Origin: an uncultured Prevotella sp.
Lineage (GTDB): Bacteria > Bacteroidota > Bacteroidia > Bacteroidales > Bacteroidaceae
Assembly (NCBI GenBank): GCA_946998205.1
Contig: CAMPYJ010000024.1
Location: 1-40,357 of the forward strand
Length of the DNA: 40,357 bases
Direction: 5' to 3'
The notes under the pieces are model-generated. The model was not told the DNA's origin, made no database searches, and saw only the letters and a list, made by a program, of their open reading frames with translations. Below are positions 6,226-15,739 of the stretch, piece after piece. The position numbers and the translations under genes were made by a program. Numbering within the stretch: position 1 is the first letter of the stretch; every line of letters begins with the position of its first letter.

Positions 6226-8037
6226 ATGGAAAAATCAGATATACTGGATTACTTGAAGGTGGGAGAACGCATCACCTTTGAATGTAAACAAGCAGAGAAA
6301 ACTGTTCCCAAATCGGTTTGGGAAACTTATTCCTCGTTTGCCAACACCATAGGCGGAACCATCATCTTGGGTATCAAAGAGAATATGAATGAGACCGATG
6401 TTGAGCGACGGTTTGAGATTACTGGCGTTGCTGATGTTCGCAAAACCAAGAAAGAATTCTTCGATACCATCAATAGCAATAAGGTTAACCGAAATATTCT
6501 CACCGACGAGGACGTTGAGGAAGTGGTATTCGACGACAAGACATTGCTTTGCATTCATATACCTCAAGCAGATTATCGACAACGACCAATTTTCATCAAC
6601 GGAAATATCTTGAGTGGTTCGTTTAAGCGTAACTACGAAGGCGATTACCATTGCAACGAAGAAGAAGTGAAAGCGATGATACGCGATGCCAATGATAGTG
6701 GAAATGATGGGGTGCTGATAGAGAATTACGGCATGGACGATATAGACAAACCCACCCTTGCCGCCTATCGCAATCGGTTTAGCTCGCTCAATCCTGATCA
6801 TGTGTGGAATGAATATGACGATAAAACATTTCTGATCAATATGGGCGGGTTTACCAAAGACAGGTATACTCGGCGAGAGGGACTTACGTTAGCTGGGCTT
6901 CTGATGTTTGGCAAGGGGCTGGCTATCCGTGAACGGTTCGACAATATACGTATGGACTATCTCGACTTGACTAACCTTGTCCCTGAAAGTCGGTGGAGTG
7001 ATCGCCTTACTTATGATGGTCGTTGGGAAAACAACCTGTACAACTTCTTTACACGTGTGTTGGCAAAATTGGTGAATGACATCAAGCGTCCTTTCAGTAT
7101 GACCAATATTGTGAGAGAGGATGACTCTCCCGTGCATAAACTGATCCGTGAGGCTTTGACAAATATGATTATTCACGCAGATTATATGATGACTGGAGTA
7201 CTGAAGGTGGAGAAGCACAACGACAAACTTGTGTTTTCCAATCCGGGTACCTTAAAATTACCCATCTTCGACATTTATAACGGAGGACACTCAGAAGCAC
7301 GTAACCCAAAGATGCAGACCATGCTGCGCATGATAGGTATGGGAGATAATATAGGCTCTGGCTTCCCTACCATGCTGGATGCTTGTAAAAAAGAGAATTG
7401 GCGCAAACCGATACTCAATGAGCTTACTGAGCTGCGGTTGATAGAGCTGACCATATCAATGGTTTCGTTAATCTCGTCTGAAACAGACAAAGACTTGTTG
7501 GAAATTTATGGCAGCGACTATCAGAAAATAACAAAGGAGGAACAGTATGTTCTTGCCACGGCTCTGACCGAAGGAAGTGTGGCTAACAATACCATTCAAC
7601 TCCAACTTGATAAAAACCCCTTGGAGGCAGGTAAGATTCTTTACGCTATGGTGGAACGAAAACTACTCGTTTCTACCAATAAAGGTCGATGGACAACCTA
7701 TACCGTGAATAGAGACTACAAGACTAATACGAACGAAAAGTCAAGGAGTAAAAGTCAAGGAGTAAGCGAAAAGTCAAGGAGTAAAAGTCAAGGAGTAAGC
7801 GAATTGGTATGGAGTAAACACCAAAGAAAGGTCTTGGAGCGTTTGCTGCAATATTGTCAAGAGCCTCGTACGCTAACAGAAATAGCGGCACAACTGGGCT
7901 TTGCCGATAGATATAGAATGAAAAAAGTATATATTGACCCATTGTTAGGAACAGAAATTTCTATGACAGAGGCAAAGGTAAAGAATGCGCCTAATCAAAA
8001 ATATGTAACCATAGATACAAAAGAAAATAAAGATTAG
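6226..8037 (+). CDS. AlbA_2 (Schlafen-type) ATP-binding protein
   Basis: A 603-residue protein. The N-terminal AlbA_2 / Schlafen domain covers about 10-135: FECKQAEK near 18, then VWETYSSFANTIGGTIILG. A RecG-C / HATPase-like segment lies near 300-400 (LIREALTNMIIHADYM, then FSNPGTLKLP and NIGSGFPTML). The C-terminus looks like winged helices. Members are thought to bind nucleic acids and regulate, and many sit in restriction or phage-defence loci. The start is 3 bases after the stop of the preceding remnant, so it was part of the same operon. A 33-bp tandem repeat encodes an 11-residue linker twice (7735-7800). Whether it still serves the type III system is unknown. Confidence 0.85.
   Translation: MEKSDILDYLKVGERITFECKQAEKTVPKSVWETYSSFANTIGGTIILGIKENMNETDVERRFEITGVADVRKTKKEFFDTINSNKVNRNILTDEDVEEVVFDDKTLLCIHIPQADYRQRPIFINGNILSGSFKRNYEGDYHCNEEEVKAMIRDANDSGNDGVLIENYGMDDIDKPTLAAYRNRFSSLNPDHVWNEYDDKTFLINMGGFTKDRYTRREGLTLAGLLMFGKGLAIRERFDNIRMDYLDLTNLVPESRWSDRLTYDGRWENNLYNFFTRVLAKLVNDIKRPFSMTNIVREDDSPVHKLIREALTNMIIHADYMMTGVLKVEKHNDKLVFSNPGTLKLPIFDIYNGGHSEARNPKMQTMLRMIGMGDNIGSGFPTMLDACKKENWRKPILNELTELRLIELTISMVSLISSETDKDLLEIYGSDYQKITKEEQYVLATALTEGSVANNTIQLQLDKNPLEAGKILYAMVERKLLVSTNKGRWTTYTVNRDYKTNTNEKSRSKSQGVSEKSRSKSQGVSELVWSKHQRKVLERLLQYCQEPRTLTEIAAQLGFADRYRMKKVYIDPLLGTEISMTEAKVKNAPNQKYVTIDTKENKD
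7735..7800 (+). repeat. 33-bp in-frame tandem duplication
   Basis: Two identical 33-bp units, each encoding EKSRSKSQGVS, in the linker of the AlbA_2 protein. Each unit itself holds two AGTCAAGGAGTAA words, so the tract could expand or contract without breaking the frame. Confidence 0.85.
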
Positions 8038-8126
8038 AAGAAATAAATGACCGTAATTCACATAAAAAACTTATATTCATTGCGGATATTCGCTTTTTTT
8101 CAAACATCTGTTAGTCAATGCGTTGC

Positions 8127-8172
8127 AAAAGCATAGGTTTTACCTCATAAAAGCATAGTTTTTACCTCATAA
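8127..8172. repeat. direct repeat in the gap before mod
   Basis: Two near-identical copies of AAAAGCATAG(G/T)TTTTACCTCAT (8127-8148 and 8149-8170), followed by a partial third (ACCCATACCTTTTGCC). They lie in the 209-base gap between the AlbA_2 gene and mod. They may be a regulator site; I see no clean -33/-7 pair here. Confidence 0.6.
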
Positions 8173-8246
8173 ACCCATACCTTTTGCCAAGAGAACCCAA
8201 AGCGTTAGCCTAACAACCCTAATAAGTACAAAATAAAAACGAAGAT

Positions 8247-10190
8247 ATGATGAAACCAATCAGAATAGAAACGACATCTGCCAATGGCAACAAACTAAAT
8301 TTGGAAGCACTCTACCAGATTGCGCCTTCATGCTTTACAGAAGTGTTAGACGGTAGCGATAAGCAGCACGAAGGAGAGACTATAACGGTGGAGAAAGACG
8401 GGCGACACGTGCGCATGGCTATCAATTTCAAAACCCTACGCCAGCTCCTTGGCGACGCTGCCGTGGAAGACAGCGAGGAGATGTACCAGTTTACATGGCC
8501 CGGCAAGCAGGCTGCACGGTACGAGGCAGCCACACCCATTGCCGACACCCTAAGACCGGTACCCGAAGACTCTTCAGACTGGGACACAACAGAAAACCTC
8601 TACATAGAGGGCGACAACCTGCGTGTCTTAAAACTCCTACAACGGGGCTATATGGGAAAGGTGAAGATGATTTATATTGACCCGCCTTATAACACGGGCA
8701 ACGACTTTGTCTATCATGATGACTTTAAGACCTCTCTTGCCGACGAAGAGCTTGCCGCCGGTAACATCGATGAAGAGGGACTGCGCTATCGCCGCAACCT
8801 CGACAACAACGGACGTTTCCACTCCGACTGGTGCTCAATGATGTATAGCCGCCTGCTCGTGGCTCGCTCGCTGCTAACGGAAGATGGCGTGATCTTTATT
8901 TCCATCGACGACCACGAAGTGCATAACCTTCGCAAAGTTTGCGACGAGGTGTTTGGTGAAAGGAACTTTGTGGCGGAAGTTAGTTGGCATAGAAATTATG
9001 CATCTGCAAATGATGCTAAGACTTTCTCGAATGTATTAGACTACATCATAATATATCGCAAGGAAGAAGAGTTTAAGCGCAATCTTCTACCAAGAACAGA
9101 AAAACAAAATCATTTATATAAATATGATAGTAATGACGGAAAAGGGAAATGGCGCTCAGACAATCTATCTGTAAGAACTTATTCAGCTGCATATGACTTT
9201 CCTATTATTAATCCCAATACAGGGGTATCCTATATTCCTCCCAAAGGAAGAAGTTGGATGACGAACAAGGAAACGATTAAGTTATGGATAGACGAAGGGC
9301 GTATCTTCTTTGGTCAAAAAGGAGATGGTGCTCCCCAGTTAAAAAGATATTTATCAGAAGTTCAAGATGGAGTTGTTCCTATAACATATTGGTCGTACGA
9401 TGAATGTGGGCACAATGATGAGGCCAGAAAAGAAATAAAGGTATTATTTGATGGACAGCCTCCTTTTGACTCTCCTAAACCAACACGATTGCTTCTTCAA
9501 GCTTTACGAATAGGCACCTCCCCCGACTCCCTCGTCCTCGACTTCTTCTCTGGCTCAGCTACCACTGCCCATGCAGTTATGCAGCTGAATGCCGAAGATG
9601 GCGGCAACAGAAGATATATCTGTGTGCAGCTTGACGAAGAAACGCCCGAAGATAGCGAAGCTCGAAAGGCAGGCTATAAGAATATTTGTGAGATAGGGAA
9701 GGAGCGTATCCGTCGTGCGGGAAAGAAGATAAAAGAAGAATCGCCATTAACCACGCAAGACCTTGACACTGGCTTTCGTGTGTTCCGCCTTGCTGCCAGC
9801 AACTATGAGGACGTAACGAAGCAACCCGGCGAATACGACCAGCAGACGCTCGACCTCTTTGCCGACAACATCAAAGCCGACCGCACAGACCTCGACCTTC
9901 TCTTTGGGGCTATGCTCTCATGGGGCGTGCAGCTATCTCTGCCCATGACTACCGAAGAGGTGGACGGCTGCAAGATATACACCGTAGACGGCAACAGCCT
10001 CGTGGCATGCTTTGCGGAGAACATCACCGAGAATGTGGCAAAGGCTATGGCTGACAAGATACCCGTGCGTGTGCTCTTCCGCGACAGCTGCTTCGGCGAG
10101 GACAAGACTAAAATCAATATCTTCGAGTTGTTCAAACAGCAACTTAACTGGGATGAAAGTGAGTCAATGCAAAATATCAGAGTGATTTGA
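8247..10190 (+). CDS. mod: type III restriction-modification DNA methyltransferase (Mod)
   Basis: A 647-residue adenine-N6/cytosine-N4 methyltransferase of the beta class. DPPYNTGNDF (near 145, catalytic DPPY) comes before the target-recognition region. DFFSGSATTAHAV (near 434, SAM-binding FxGxxT-type motif) comes after it. Mod both methylates and gives site specificity to the Mod-Res complex. The central stretch (about residues 240-423; 8965-9515) is clearly richer in A/T than its flanks: the 60-base rows I counted give 22/60 GC inside and 36/60 upstream. That is the pattern of a swapped recognition domain. The start is MMKPIRIE, and the second Met is possible. It is followed at once by rhuM and then res. 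Confidence 0.93.
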   Translation: MMKPIRIETTSANGNKLNLEALYQIAPSCFTEVLDGSDKQHEGETITVEKDGRHVRMAINFKTLRQLLGDAAVEDSEEMYQFTWPGKQAARYEAATPIADTLRPVPEDSSDWDTTENLYIEGDNLRVLKLLQRGYMGKVKMIYIDPPYNTGNDFVYHDDFKTSLADEELAAGNIDEEGLRYRRNLDNNGRFHSDWCSMMYSRLLVARSLLTEDGVIFISIDDHEVHNLRKVCDEVFGERNFVAEVSWHRNYASANDAKTFSNVLDYIIIYRKEEEFKRNLLPRTEKQNHLYKYDSNDGKGKWRSDNLSVRTYSAAYDFPIINPNTGVSYIPPKGRSWMTNKETIKLWIDEGRIFFGQKGDGAPQLKRYLSEVQDGVVPITYWSYDECGHNDEARKEIKVLFDGQPPFDSPKPTRLLLQALRIGTSPDSLVLDFFSGSATTAHAVMQLNAEDGGNRRYICVQLDEETPEDSEARKAGYKNICEIGKERIRRAGKKIKEESPLTTQDLDTGFRVFRLAASNYEDVTKQPGEYDQQTLDLFADNIKADRTDLDLLFGAMLSWGVQLSLPMTTEEVDGCKIYTVDGNSLVACFAENITENVAKAMADKIPVRVLFRDSCFGEDKTKINIFELFKQQLNWDESESMQNIRVI

Positions 10191-10196
10191 TTGGCT

Positions 10197-11207
10197 ATGG
10201 ACGAGAATAACAAGATATTGATATATACTGGTCAAGATGGTTTGACCAAGATAGATGTGAAACTTGAGGAGGACACGCTGTGGCTTACACAGGCACAGAT
10301 GTGCGAGCTTTATCATACGTCGAGAACAAATGTGGTGGAACATATCAAACACATATATGAGGAAGGCGAATTACAGGAAGCGGCAACCTGTCGGACTTTC
10401 CGACAGGTTCGCCAAGAAGGCAACAGGAGGGTAAATCGTGAGATACCTTATTACAACTTGGATATGATTATTGCCCTTGGCTATCGTGTGCGCAGCATCA
10501 TTGCAACACGTTTCCGCCAATGGGCGACCTCGCGTCTGAAGGAGTACATCACCAAAGGCTTTACGCTCGATGATGACCGTCTGAAGAAATTGGGTGGTGG
10601 CGGCTATTGGAAAGAATTGCTGGAGCGCATTCGCGACATTCGTTCCACAGAGAAGGTGATGTATCGGCAAGTGTTGGAGATCTATGCCACCAGTATAGAC
10701 TATGACCCGCGTGCAGCGGTGTCGCAGAAGTTCTTTCAAAAGGTGCAAAACAAGATACATTATGCCATTCATGGGCATACGGCAGCTGAACTCATTGTGG
10801 AGCGTGCAGATGCTGAAAAAGATTTTATGGGATTGCTCACGTTTAAAGGCAATCAGCCCACACTAATAGAAGCCCGCACGGCAAAGAACTATCTCAACGA
10901 GAAAGAACTTCGCGCTATGGGGCAGTTGGTTTCCGGATATTTAGACTTTGCTGAGCGTCAGGCAGAGCGAGAACAGCCTATGACCATGAACGACTGGGCA
11001 AACTATCTGGACCGAATACTCACAATGTCTGGTGAGCAGCTGTTACAAGATGCAGGAAGCGTGTCGCACGAAGATGCCATGGAGCACGCCACAACAGAAT
11101 ATCGCAAATATAAGCAACGCACCATCAGCGACGCCGAGCGAGATTATCTCAATGCTATTAAACGCTTGGGGAATATCAATCAAAAAGAAAATCAGCATGA
11201 AGATTAA
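10197..11207 (+). CDS. rhuM: RhuM family protein
   Basis: A 336-residue protein starting MDENNKILIYTG. TTG at 10191 would add two residues. An N-terminal winged-helix-like part (LWLTQAQMCELYHTSRTNV) leads into NLDMIIALGYRVRS and FRQWATSRLKEYI, the hallmark of the virulence RhuM family (PF13310). Its role is undefined. The name comes from a Salmonella pathogenicity-island gene, but most copies lie inside restriction or toxin loci. It sits 6 bases after mod and overlaps res by 11 bases, so all three are translated from one transcript. A link to regulation or control of the restriction complex is inferred from that position only. Confidence 0.88.
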   Translation: MDENNKILIYTGQDGLTKIDVKLEEDTLWLTQAQMCELYHTSRTNVVEHIKHIYEEGELQEAATCRTFRQVRQEGNRRVNREIPYYNLDMIIALGYRVRSIIATRFRQWATSRLKEYITKGFTLDDDRLKKLGGGGYWKELLERIRDIRSTEKVMYRQVLEIYATSIDYDPRAAVSQKFFQKVQNKIHYAIHGHTAAELIVERADAEKDFMGLLTFKGNQPTLIEARTAKNYLNEKELRAMGQLVSGYLDFAERQAEREQPMTMNDWANYLDRILTMSGEQLLQDAGSVSHEDAMEHATTEYRKYKQRTISDAERDYLNAIKRLGNINQKENQHED

Positions 11208-14200
11208 ATACAAACACCAAGGGTTTCAAGTAGAGGCTGCCCGCAACGTGGTGCGTGCCTTTGAGGGACAGCCCTATTGCGACGGCGCCAACTACATCAT
11301 GGACTGGGGCGCACAAAAGCAATTGTTCGGAACGGGGTTTGGCAATGCGCCTCTTAAGCTCGACCACTGCGATATTAAGGAAAATGTGCGTACTATCCAA
11401 ATGGAACAAGGACTGAAGCCTATTGACCACCTTGAGGGCGAAGGCATAAACCTTACTATAGAGATGGAAACGGGTACGGGCAAGACCTACACCTACATCA
11501 AGACGATGTACGAGCTTAACAAGCATTATGGCTGGAGCAAGTTTATCATCGTGGTGCCCAGTGTGGCTATTCGAGAAGGCGTGTATAAGAGTTTCGAGAC
11601 CATGCAAGACCACTTTGCCCATGAGTATGGCAAGCGTATGCAGTACTTCATTTACAACTCTAAGGATTTATCCAAGATAGACAGCTTTGCCAGTGACAAC
11701 AACCTGCATGCCATGATTATCAATACGCAGGCTTTCAACTCGTCGCTCAACGAAGATAAGAACAAAGAGGGACGCAGTGGGGACGCCGCCGCACGCATCA
11801 TCTTCTCAAAGCGAGATGAGTTTGGCAGTCGCCGCCCGATAGATATATTGGCAAAGACGCACCCGGTAATGATTATCGATGAGCCGCAGAGTGTGCTCGG
11901 TGCCAATGTTAACAATTCCACCCGAAAAGGTATCAAACTTTTTAATCCACTCGTCTTGCTCCTCTATTCTGCCACTCATCGCGAGGTAATGAACATGGTG
12001 TACCGCCTTGATGCCATTGATGCCTACAACAAGAAGTTGGTGAAAAAGATAGAGGTGAAGGGCATACGCCAAGTGGGAAGCACTGCTACCAATGGTTTCA
12101 TCTATCTTGACGAGATAGTGGTAAGCAAAGGTAAGAATCCGCAGGCACGTATTACCTATGATATTATAGGCAACACGGGCAACGTACGCCAAATAACCAA
12201 AATGGTGGGAGAAGGCTTTGACCTATATGAGCAGAGCGGACAAATGGCAGAGTATCGTGACAACTATGTTGTGGAGCGTATAGACGGACGTGCAGGCAGT
12301 GTGAAACTCCTCAATGGCTTGACTCTCTATGAGGGAGATTCGCAAGGTGAGGTTACTGAAGACATTATGCGCAGAATACAGATACGCGAAACCATTAAGA
12401 CACATCTTGAGCGCGAGCGTCAGTTGTTTTCAAAAGGCATTAAGGTTTTGAGTTTGTTCTTCATCGATCATGTGGAGAACTATCGCACATACGATGAAGA
12501 GGGCAATGGCAAAGGCAAGTTTGCTAAGATGTTTGAGGAAGAGTACCAGCGTATGCTGCAAGAGCTGATGCCCACCTTTTCCGATGGGGCATATACTCGC
12601 TATCTCTCACGTTTCTCGGCAGAACAGGTACACAATGGTTATTTCTCTCAGGACAAGAAAGGGAAGTTTATTGATTCGAAGGTGAAACGTGGCGAGGCTG
12701 GTAGCAGTGATGAGAGTGCCTACGACTTGATAATGAAGGATAAGGAACGGCTGTTGAGTTTTGACGAACCTACACGCTTTATCTTTTCTCATTCTGCCTT
12801 GCGTGAAGGATGGGACAATCCTAACGTCTTTCAAATTTGTACATTAAAGAATACCGCAAACGAAATAGGTAAACGTCAGGAAGTGGGGCGGGGTATGCGT
12901 CTCTGTGTTAACAAGCTCGGAGAGCGTCAAGATGTAGATGTGCTTGGCGATATGGTTTTTGATACCAATATATTAACCGTGATAGCGAGTGAGAGTTATG
13001 AGCAATTTTCCAAACAGCTGCAACACGAAATAGCCGAAGTGGTAAGCGACCGCCCCTTGGTGATTACCCCAACACTATTTGTTGATAACGTGTTTGAGAC
13101 GGCAGAGGGAACGAAGATGAAAGTAACTGTTGATGAGGCGCGCAAAATTTATAATCAACTCATCAAGCGAGATTATGTGGACGATGACGGTAAACTGACC
13201 AATACCTATTTTGAAGCAAAGGAGGCTGAGACACTCTGTTTTGGCGAACAATTCGAGCCAGTTAAAGCAGGTATCATACAAACATTAGACAGGGTGTTCA
13301 ACCCTCACACTATCAAGATAGAGGATGGACGTAAACCAAAGGAAGCCAACTTCCAAGAGGAGAAATTTAAGAAGAAGCAATTTCAGGAACTGTGGAAGCG
13401 CATCAATGTGAAGACCTATTATAAGGTGGACTTTGAAACGGCCGACCTTATTCACAAGTCTATAGATGCCATCGACAAGCATCTCAGTGTAACAGAAATA
13501 CGCATGGTCGTGGAAGAAGGACGCATGGAGGAGATACGCGATAAAGAATCGTTGGAAGCAGGGACTGCAATGGTACAAGAGAAAGCACGCAGTTACAATG
13601 TGCGTGAGACGGTCGGTACAGGTGTGGCTTATGATTTGATTGGCAGGTTGGTGGCTGCTACAGGACTGACCCGTAAAACTATTGTAGCCATTCTAAAAGG
13701 TATTAAGCCAGCAACGTTCCATCAGTTTAAGATGAACCCCGAGGAGTTTATCCGTAAAGTGGGCAATATTATCAATGACGAAAAAGCAATGGCAGTAGTA
13801 CAGAAAATATGCTACCAGCGCACGAACAATACCTACGATGTGGATATCTTTACAAAAGATACCTTGCGTGGAAAGATAGGTATCAATGCAATCGAGAGTA
13901 CAAAGTCGCTGTATGACCTTGTGGTGGTAGATAGTGAGGGCGTGGAGAAACGTTTTGCCGAGGCTTTGGAGACCCGCGACGAAGTAGCTGTCTATACCAA
14001 GCTGCCACGTGGCTTCTATATCAACACGCCGATGGGACACTACAACCCCGACTGGGCAATTGCTTTCAACGAAGGAACGGTGAAGCATATCTACTTTGTT
14101 GCAGAGACCAAAGGCAACGAATGGCAACGTTCACAACTTCGTGGTGCTGAAGATGCCAAAATCGAATGCGCCGCCCGCCACTTTGAAGCCATCAGCCATA

Positions 14201-14265
14201 ATAATAATATAGTGTACGGTGTTGTTAAGGACTACAGAACTTTATATGATAAGGTAATGAAATAG
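11197..14265 (+). CDS. res: type III restriction enzyme, helicase-nuclease subunit (Res)
   Basis: A 1022-residue protein starting at MKIKYKHQGFQVEAARN. The open frame goes back to 11032, but that part overlaps rhuM and is not Res-like. SF2 helicase motifs: ETGTGKTYTYIKT (Walker A, near 92), MIIDEPQSV (motif II, near 228), YSATHR (motif III, near 258) and QEVGRGMRL (motif VI, near 564). The C-terminal PD-(D/E)xK nuclease is NPDWAIAF near 950 plus VAETKGNEW near 970. With Mod it should cut DNA between two unmethylated inverted sites after ATP-driven sliding. All motifs look intact, so the restriction function is probably live despite decay upstream. Confidence 0.94.
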   Translation: MKIKYKHQGFQVEAARNVVRAFEGQPYCDGANYIMDWGAQKQLFGTGFGNAPLKLDHCDIKENVRTIQMEQGLKPIDHLEGEGINLTIEMETGTGKTYTYIKTMYELNKHYGWSKFIIVVPSVAIREGVYKSFETMQDHFAHEYGKRMQYFIYNSKDLSKIDSFASDNNLHAMIINTQAFNSSLNEDKNKEGRSGDAAARIIFSKRDEFGSRRPIDILAKTHPVMIIDEPQSVLGANVNNSTRKGIKLFNPLVLLLYSATHREVMNMVYRLDAIDAYNKKLVKKIEVKGIRQVGSTATNGFIYLDEIVVSKGKNPQARITYDIIGNTGNVRQITKMVGEGFDLYEQSGQMAEYRDNYVVERIDGRAGSVKLLNGLTLYEGDSQGEVTEDIMRRIQIRETIKTHLERERQLFSKGIKVLSLFFIDHVENYRTYDEEGNGKGKFAKMFEEEYQRMLQELMPTFSDGAYTRYLSRFSAEQVHNGYFSQDKKGKFIDSKVKRGEAGSSDESAYDLIMKDKERLLSFDEPTRFIFSHSALREGWDNPNVFQICTLKNTANEIGKRQEVGRGMRLCVNKLGERQDVDVLGDMVFDTNILTVIASESYEQFSKQLQHEIAEVVSDRPLVITPTLFVDNVFETAEGTKMKVTVDEARKIYNQLIKRDYVDDDGKLTNTYFEAKEAETLCFGEQFEPVKAGIIQTLDRVFNPHTIKIEDGRKPKEANFQEEKFKKKQFQELWKRINVKTYYKVDFETADLIHKSIDAIDKHLSVTEIRMVVEEGRMEEIRDKESLEAGTAMVQEKARSYNVRETVGTGVAYDLIGRLVAATGLTRKTIVAILKGIKPATFHQFKMNPEEFIRKVGNIINDEKAMAVVQKICYQRTNNTYDVDIFTKDTLRGKIGINAIESTKSLYDLVVVDSEGVEKRFAEALETRDEVAVYTKLPRGFYINTPMGHYNPDWAIAFNEGTVKHIYFVAETKGNEWQRSQLRGAEDAKIECAARHFEAISHNNNIVYGVVKDYRTLYDKVMK

Positions 14266-14308
14266 ATATTAGGTGGCTTATGAATACTACAACGATAAAT
14301 AACGCTCA

Positions 14309-14338
14309 AAGTTCTCTTGCAAATCTGCAAGAGAACTT
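14309..14338. terminator. strong hairpin after res
   Basis: A perfect 13-bp stem (AAGTTCTCTTGCA, 14309-14321, with TGCAAGAGAACTT, 14326-14338) and a 4-base loop. It lies 43 bases after the res stop. No T-run follows, so it may block transcript decay or readthrough rather than act as a classic terminator. Confidence 0.6.
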
Positions 14339-14342
14339 ACCT

Positions 14343-14436
14343 GGTCGGTTCTATAAATTAGCTTTGGCAAGATGACAAAGCTAATTTATAGAACCGCCCA
14401 TAAAAAACGTTACGGTGGTAAATTATAGAACCGCCC
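14343..14436. mobile_element. shortened MITE forming a hairpin between convergent operons
   Basis: A deletion form of the MITE family. CGGTTCTATAAATTAGCTTTG (14346-14366) is followed by its exact complement (14376-14396), a 21-bp stem with a 9-base loop. A second right end (TTATAGAACCGCCC) stops at 14436. Only one base separates it from the stop codon of the AMP-ligase gene. It lies between res (+) and the biosynthetic cluster (-) and could serve as a two-way terminator. Confidence 0.75.
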
Positions 14437-14437
14437 T

Positions 14438-15739
14438 TTATCGATAACTCTTGCGATCGATTTTTCCATTAAATGTACGCCGCACTTCAGCAATCTCATC
14501 ATATAATACAGGAACTTTATGAGATTCTAATTTAGATCTGAGGTAATTCACCAGATTTTTTCGATTATAATCGACATCTGGTACTATCAACAGTTTCAAT
14601 ACTTTTCCAACGACAGGATGTGGAGCCTCGATACAAATGCAATCTTTCACGCCAGAAAAAGCCAATGCAACGTCTTCAACCTCTGTTGGAGCAATCTTAT
14701 AACCTCCAACGTTTATAACATCGTCACTTCGTCCATGCAGTCGCAGCCTACCTTTCATATCTATTGACCCTAAATCTGCTGTAATGATGGCGCCATCTTT
14801 TAGTACTTTCGCTGTTGCTTCCGTATCGTTCCAATATCCCATCATAAGTGTTTTTCCCTTACACCCAACGAAGCCGTCGTCTGTAATGAAAAATGAGGAT
14901 TGTTTCATTGGCGTTCCCAAACAACCAGCCAAACATTCGCCATCGTTATAATTAAAAGTAGAAATGATGCCTGTTTCTGTAGACGCATAGGTGTTGTAAA
15001 GTCGAGTTTGAGGCAAAACTTGACACAACAGACGCATATCTTCTAATGGCATGGGAGCTGCTCCCGTTTCTATGAAATCTATCTTATTAGCATACGATGT
15101 CAATTTATCCTTTGCGAAAGTCAAGAGCATACGTATGCAAGCAGGAACCAGGAAGGTTGCCACCTTGGTATTCGCATCATCTATTACCTCAAAGAAACGG
15201 TTAATATCCTTCATTCCATCAATCAGTTGGATTGTTCCTCCTGTGTAGATAACGGGATAGATTTTCGATAAACTACCAATATGATTCAATGGTCCATTGA
15301 TGATAAATGTTAAATCACCATCATACTCTTGTGCCTCAACCAAATTTTCCGTATCAGCCATAATGGTTTCATGACTTATCATGACTGCTTTGGATTTTCC
15401 TGTTGTACCTGTTGTATAGAGTATATCTGCCACACCCTCTGGAGCAATCTTCCCAGAAAAAAAATCTATAAGTTGCTTTCTTTTACAGGACGGTAGGTCT
15501 TTGTCTAAGGGCACAGCTACAGCATCTGCAAGATGGATTGCGAAATAAGATGCAACAAAATCAAAAGTAGATGTTGCCACGATTGGTACCATTTTTCGTG
15601 TAACATCACCCAATTCGGTTGATTTACGGCAAACGGCTTTAAATAATGCTGAATACGAATATGACTTTCCCTCGCATTTTAAAGCTACCTTCTCTGGACT
15701 ATACGCTGCATGCGAACGCAATTTATCCTCTATTGTCAT
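14438..15739 (-). CDS. AMP-dependent acyl/aryl ligase
   Basis: A 433-residue member of the adenylate-forming (ANL) family. Motifs: YTTGTTGKSKAVM (P-loop-like A3, near 108), YASTETG (A5), GRSDDVINVGGYKIAP (A8) and NGKID with its A10 lysine at the end. It should activate a carboxylic acid as the adenylate and pass it to a carrier protein. Its 4-base overlap with the small ACP gene upstream makes that ACP the likely partner. In aryl polyene clusters the matching enzyme loads 4-hydroxybenzoate-type starters. Substrate cannot be read from the sequence. It is somewhat shorter than full-length CoA ligases. The last gene of the cluster. Confidence 0.87.
   Translation of the reverse strand: MTIEDKLRSHAAYSPEKVALKCEGKSYSYSALFKAVCRKSTELGDVTRKMVPIVATSTFDFVASYFAIHLADAVAVPLDKDLPSCKRKQLIDFFSGKIAPEGVADILYTTGTTGKSKAVMISHETIMADTENLVEAQEYDGDLTFIINGPLNHIGSLSKIYPVIYTGGTIQLIDGMKDINRFFEVIDDANTKVATFLVPACIRMLLTFAKDKLTSYANKIDFIETGAAPMPLEDMRLLCQVLPQTRLYNTYASTETGIISTFNYNDGECLAGCLGTPMKQSSFFITDDGFVGCKGKTLMMGYWNDTEATAKVLKDGAIITADLGSIDMKGRLRLHGRSDDVINVGGYKIAPTEVEDVALAFSGVKDCICIEAPHPVVGKVLKLLIVPDVDYNRKNLVNYLRSKLESHKVPVLYDEIAEVRRTFNGKIDRKSYR

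Noticed and set aside
11032..11196. Upstream extension of res
   Set aside because: It overlaps the end of rhuM in another frame and is unlike Res proteins. The ATG at 11197 gives the normal N-terminus with a short overlap.
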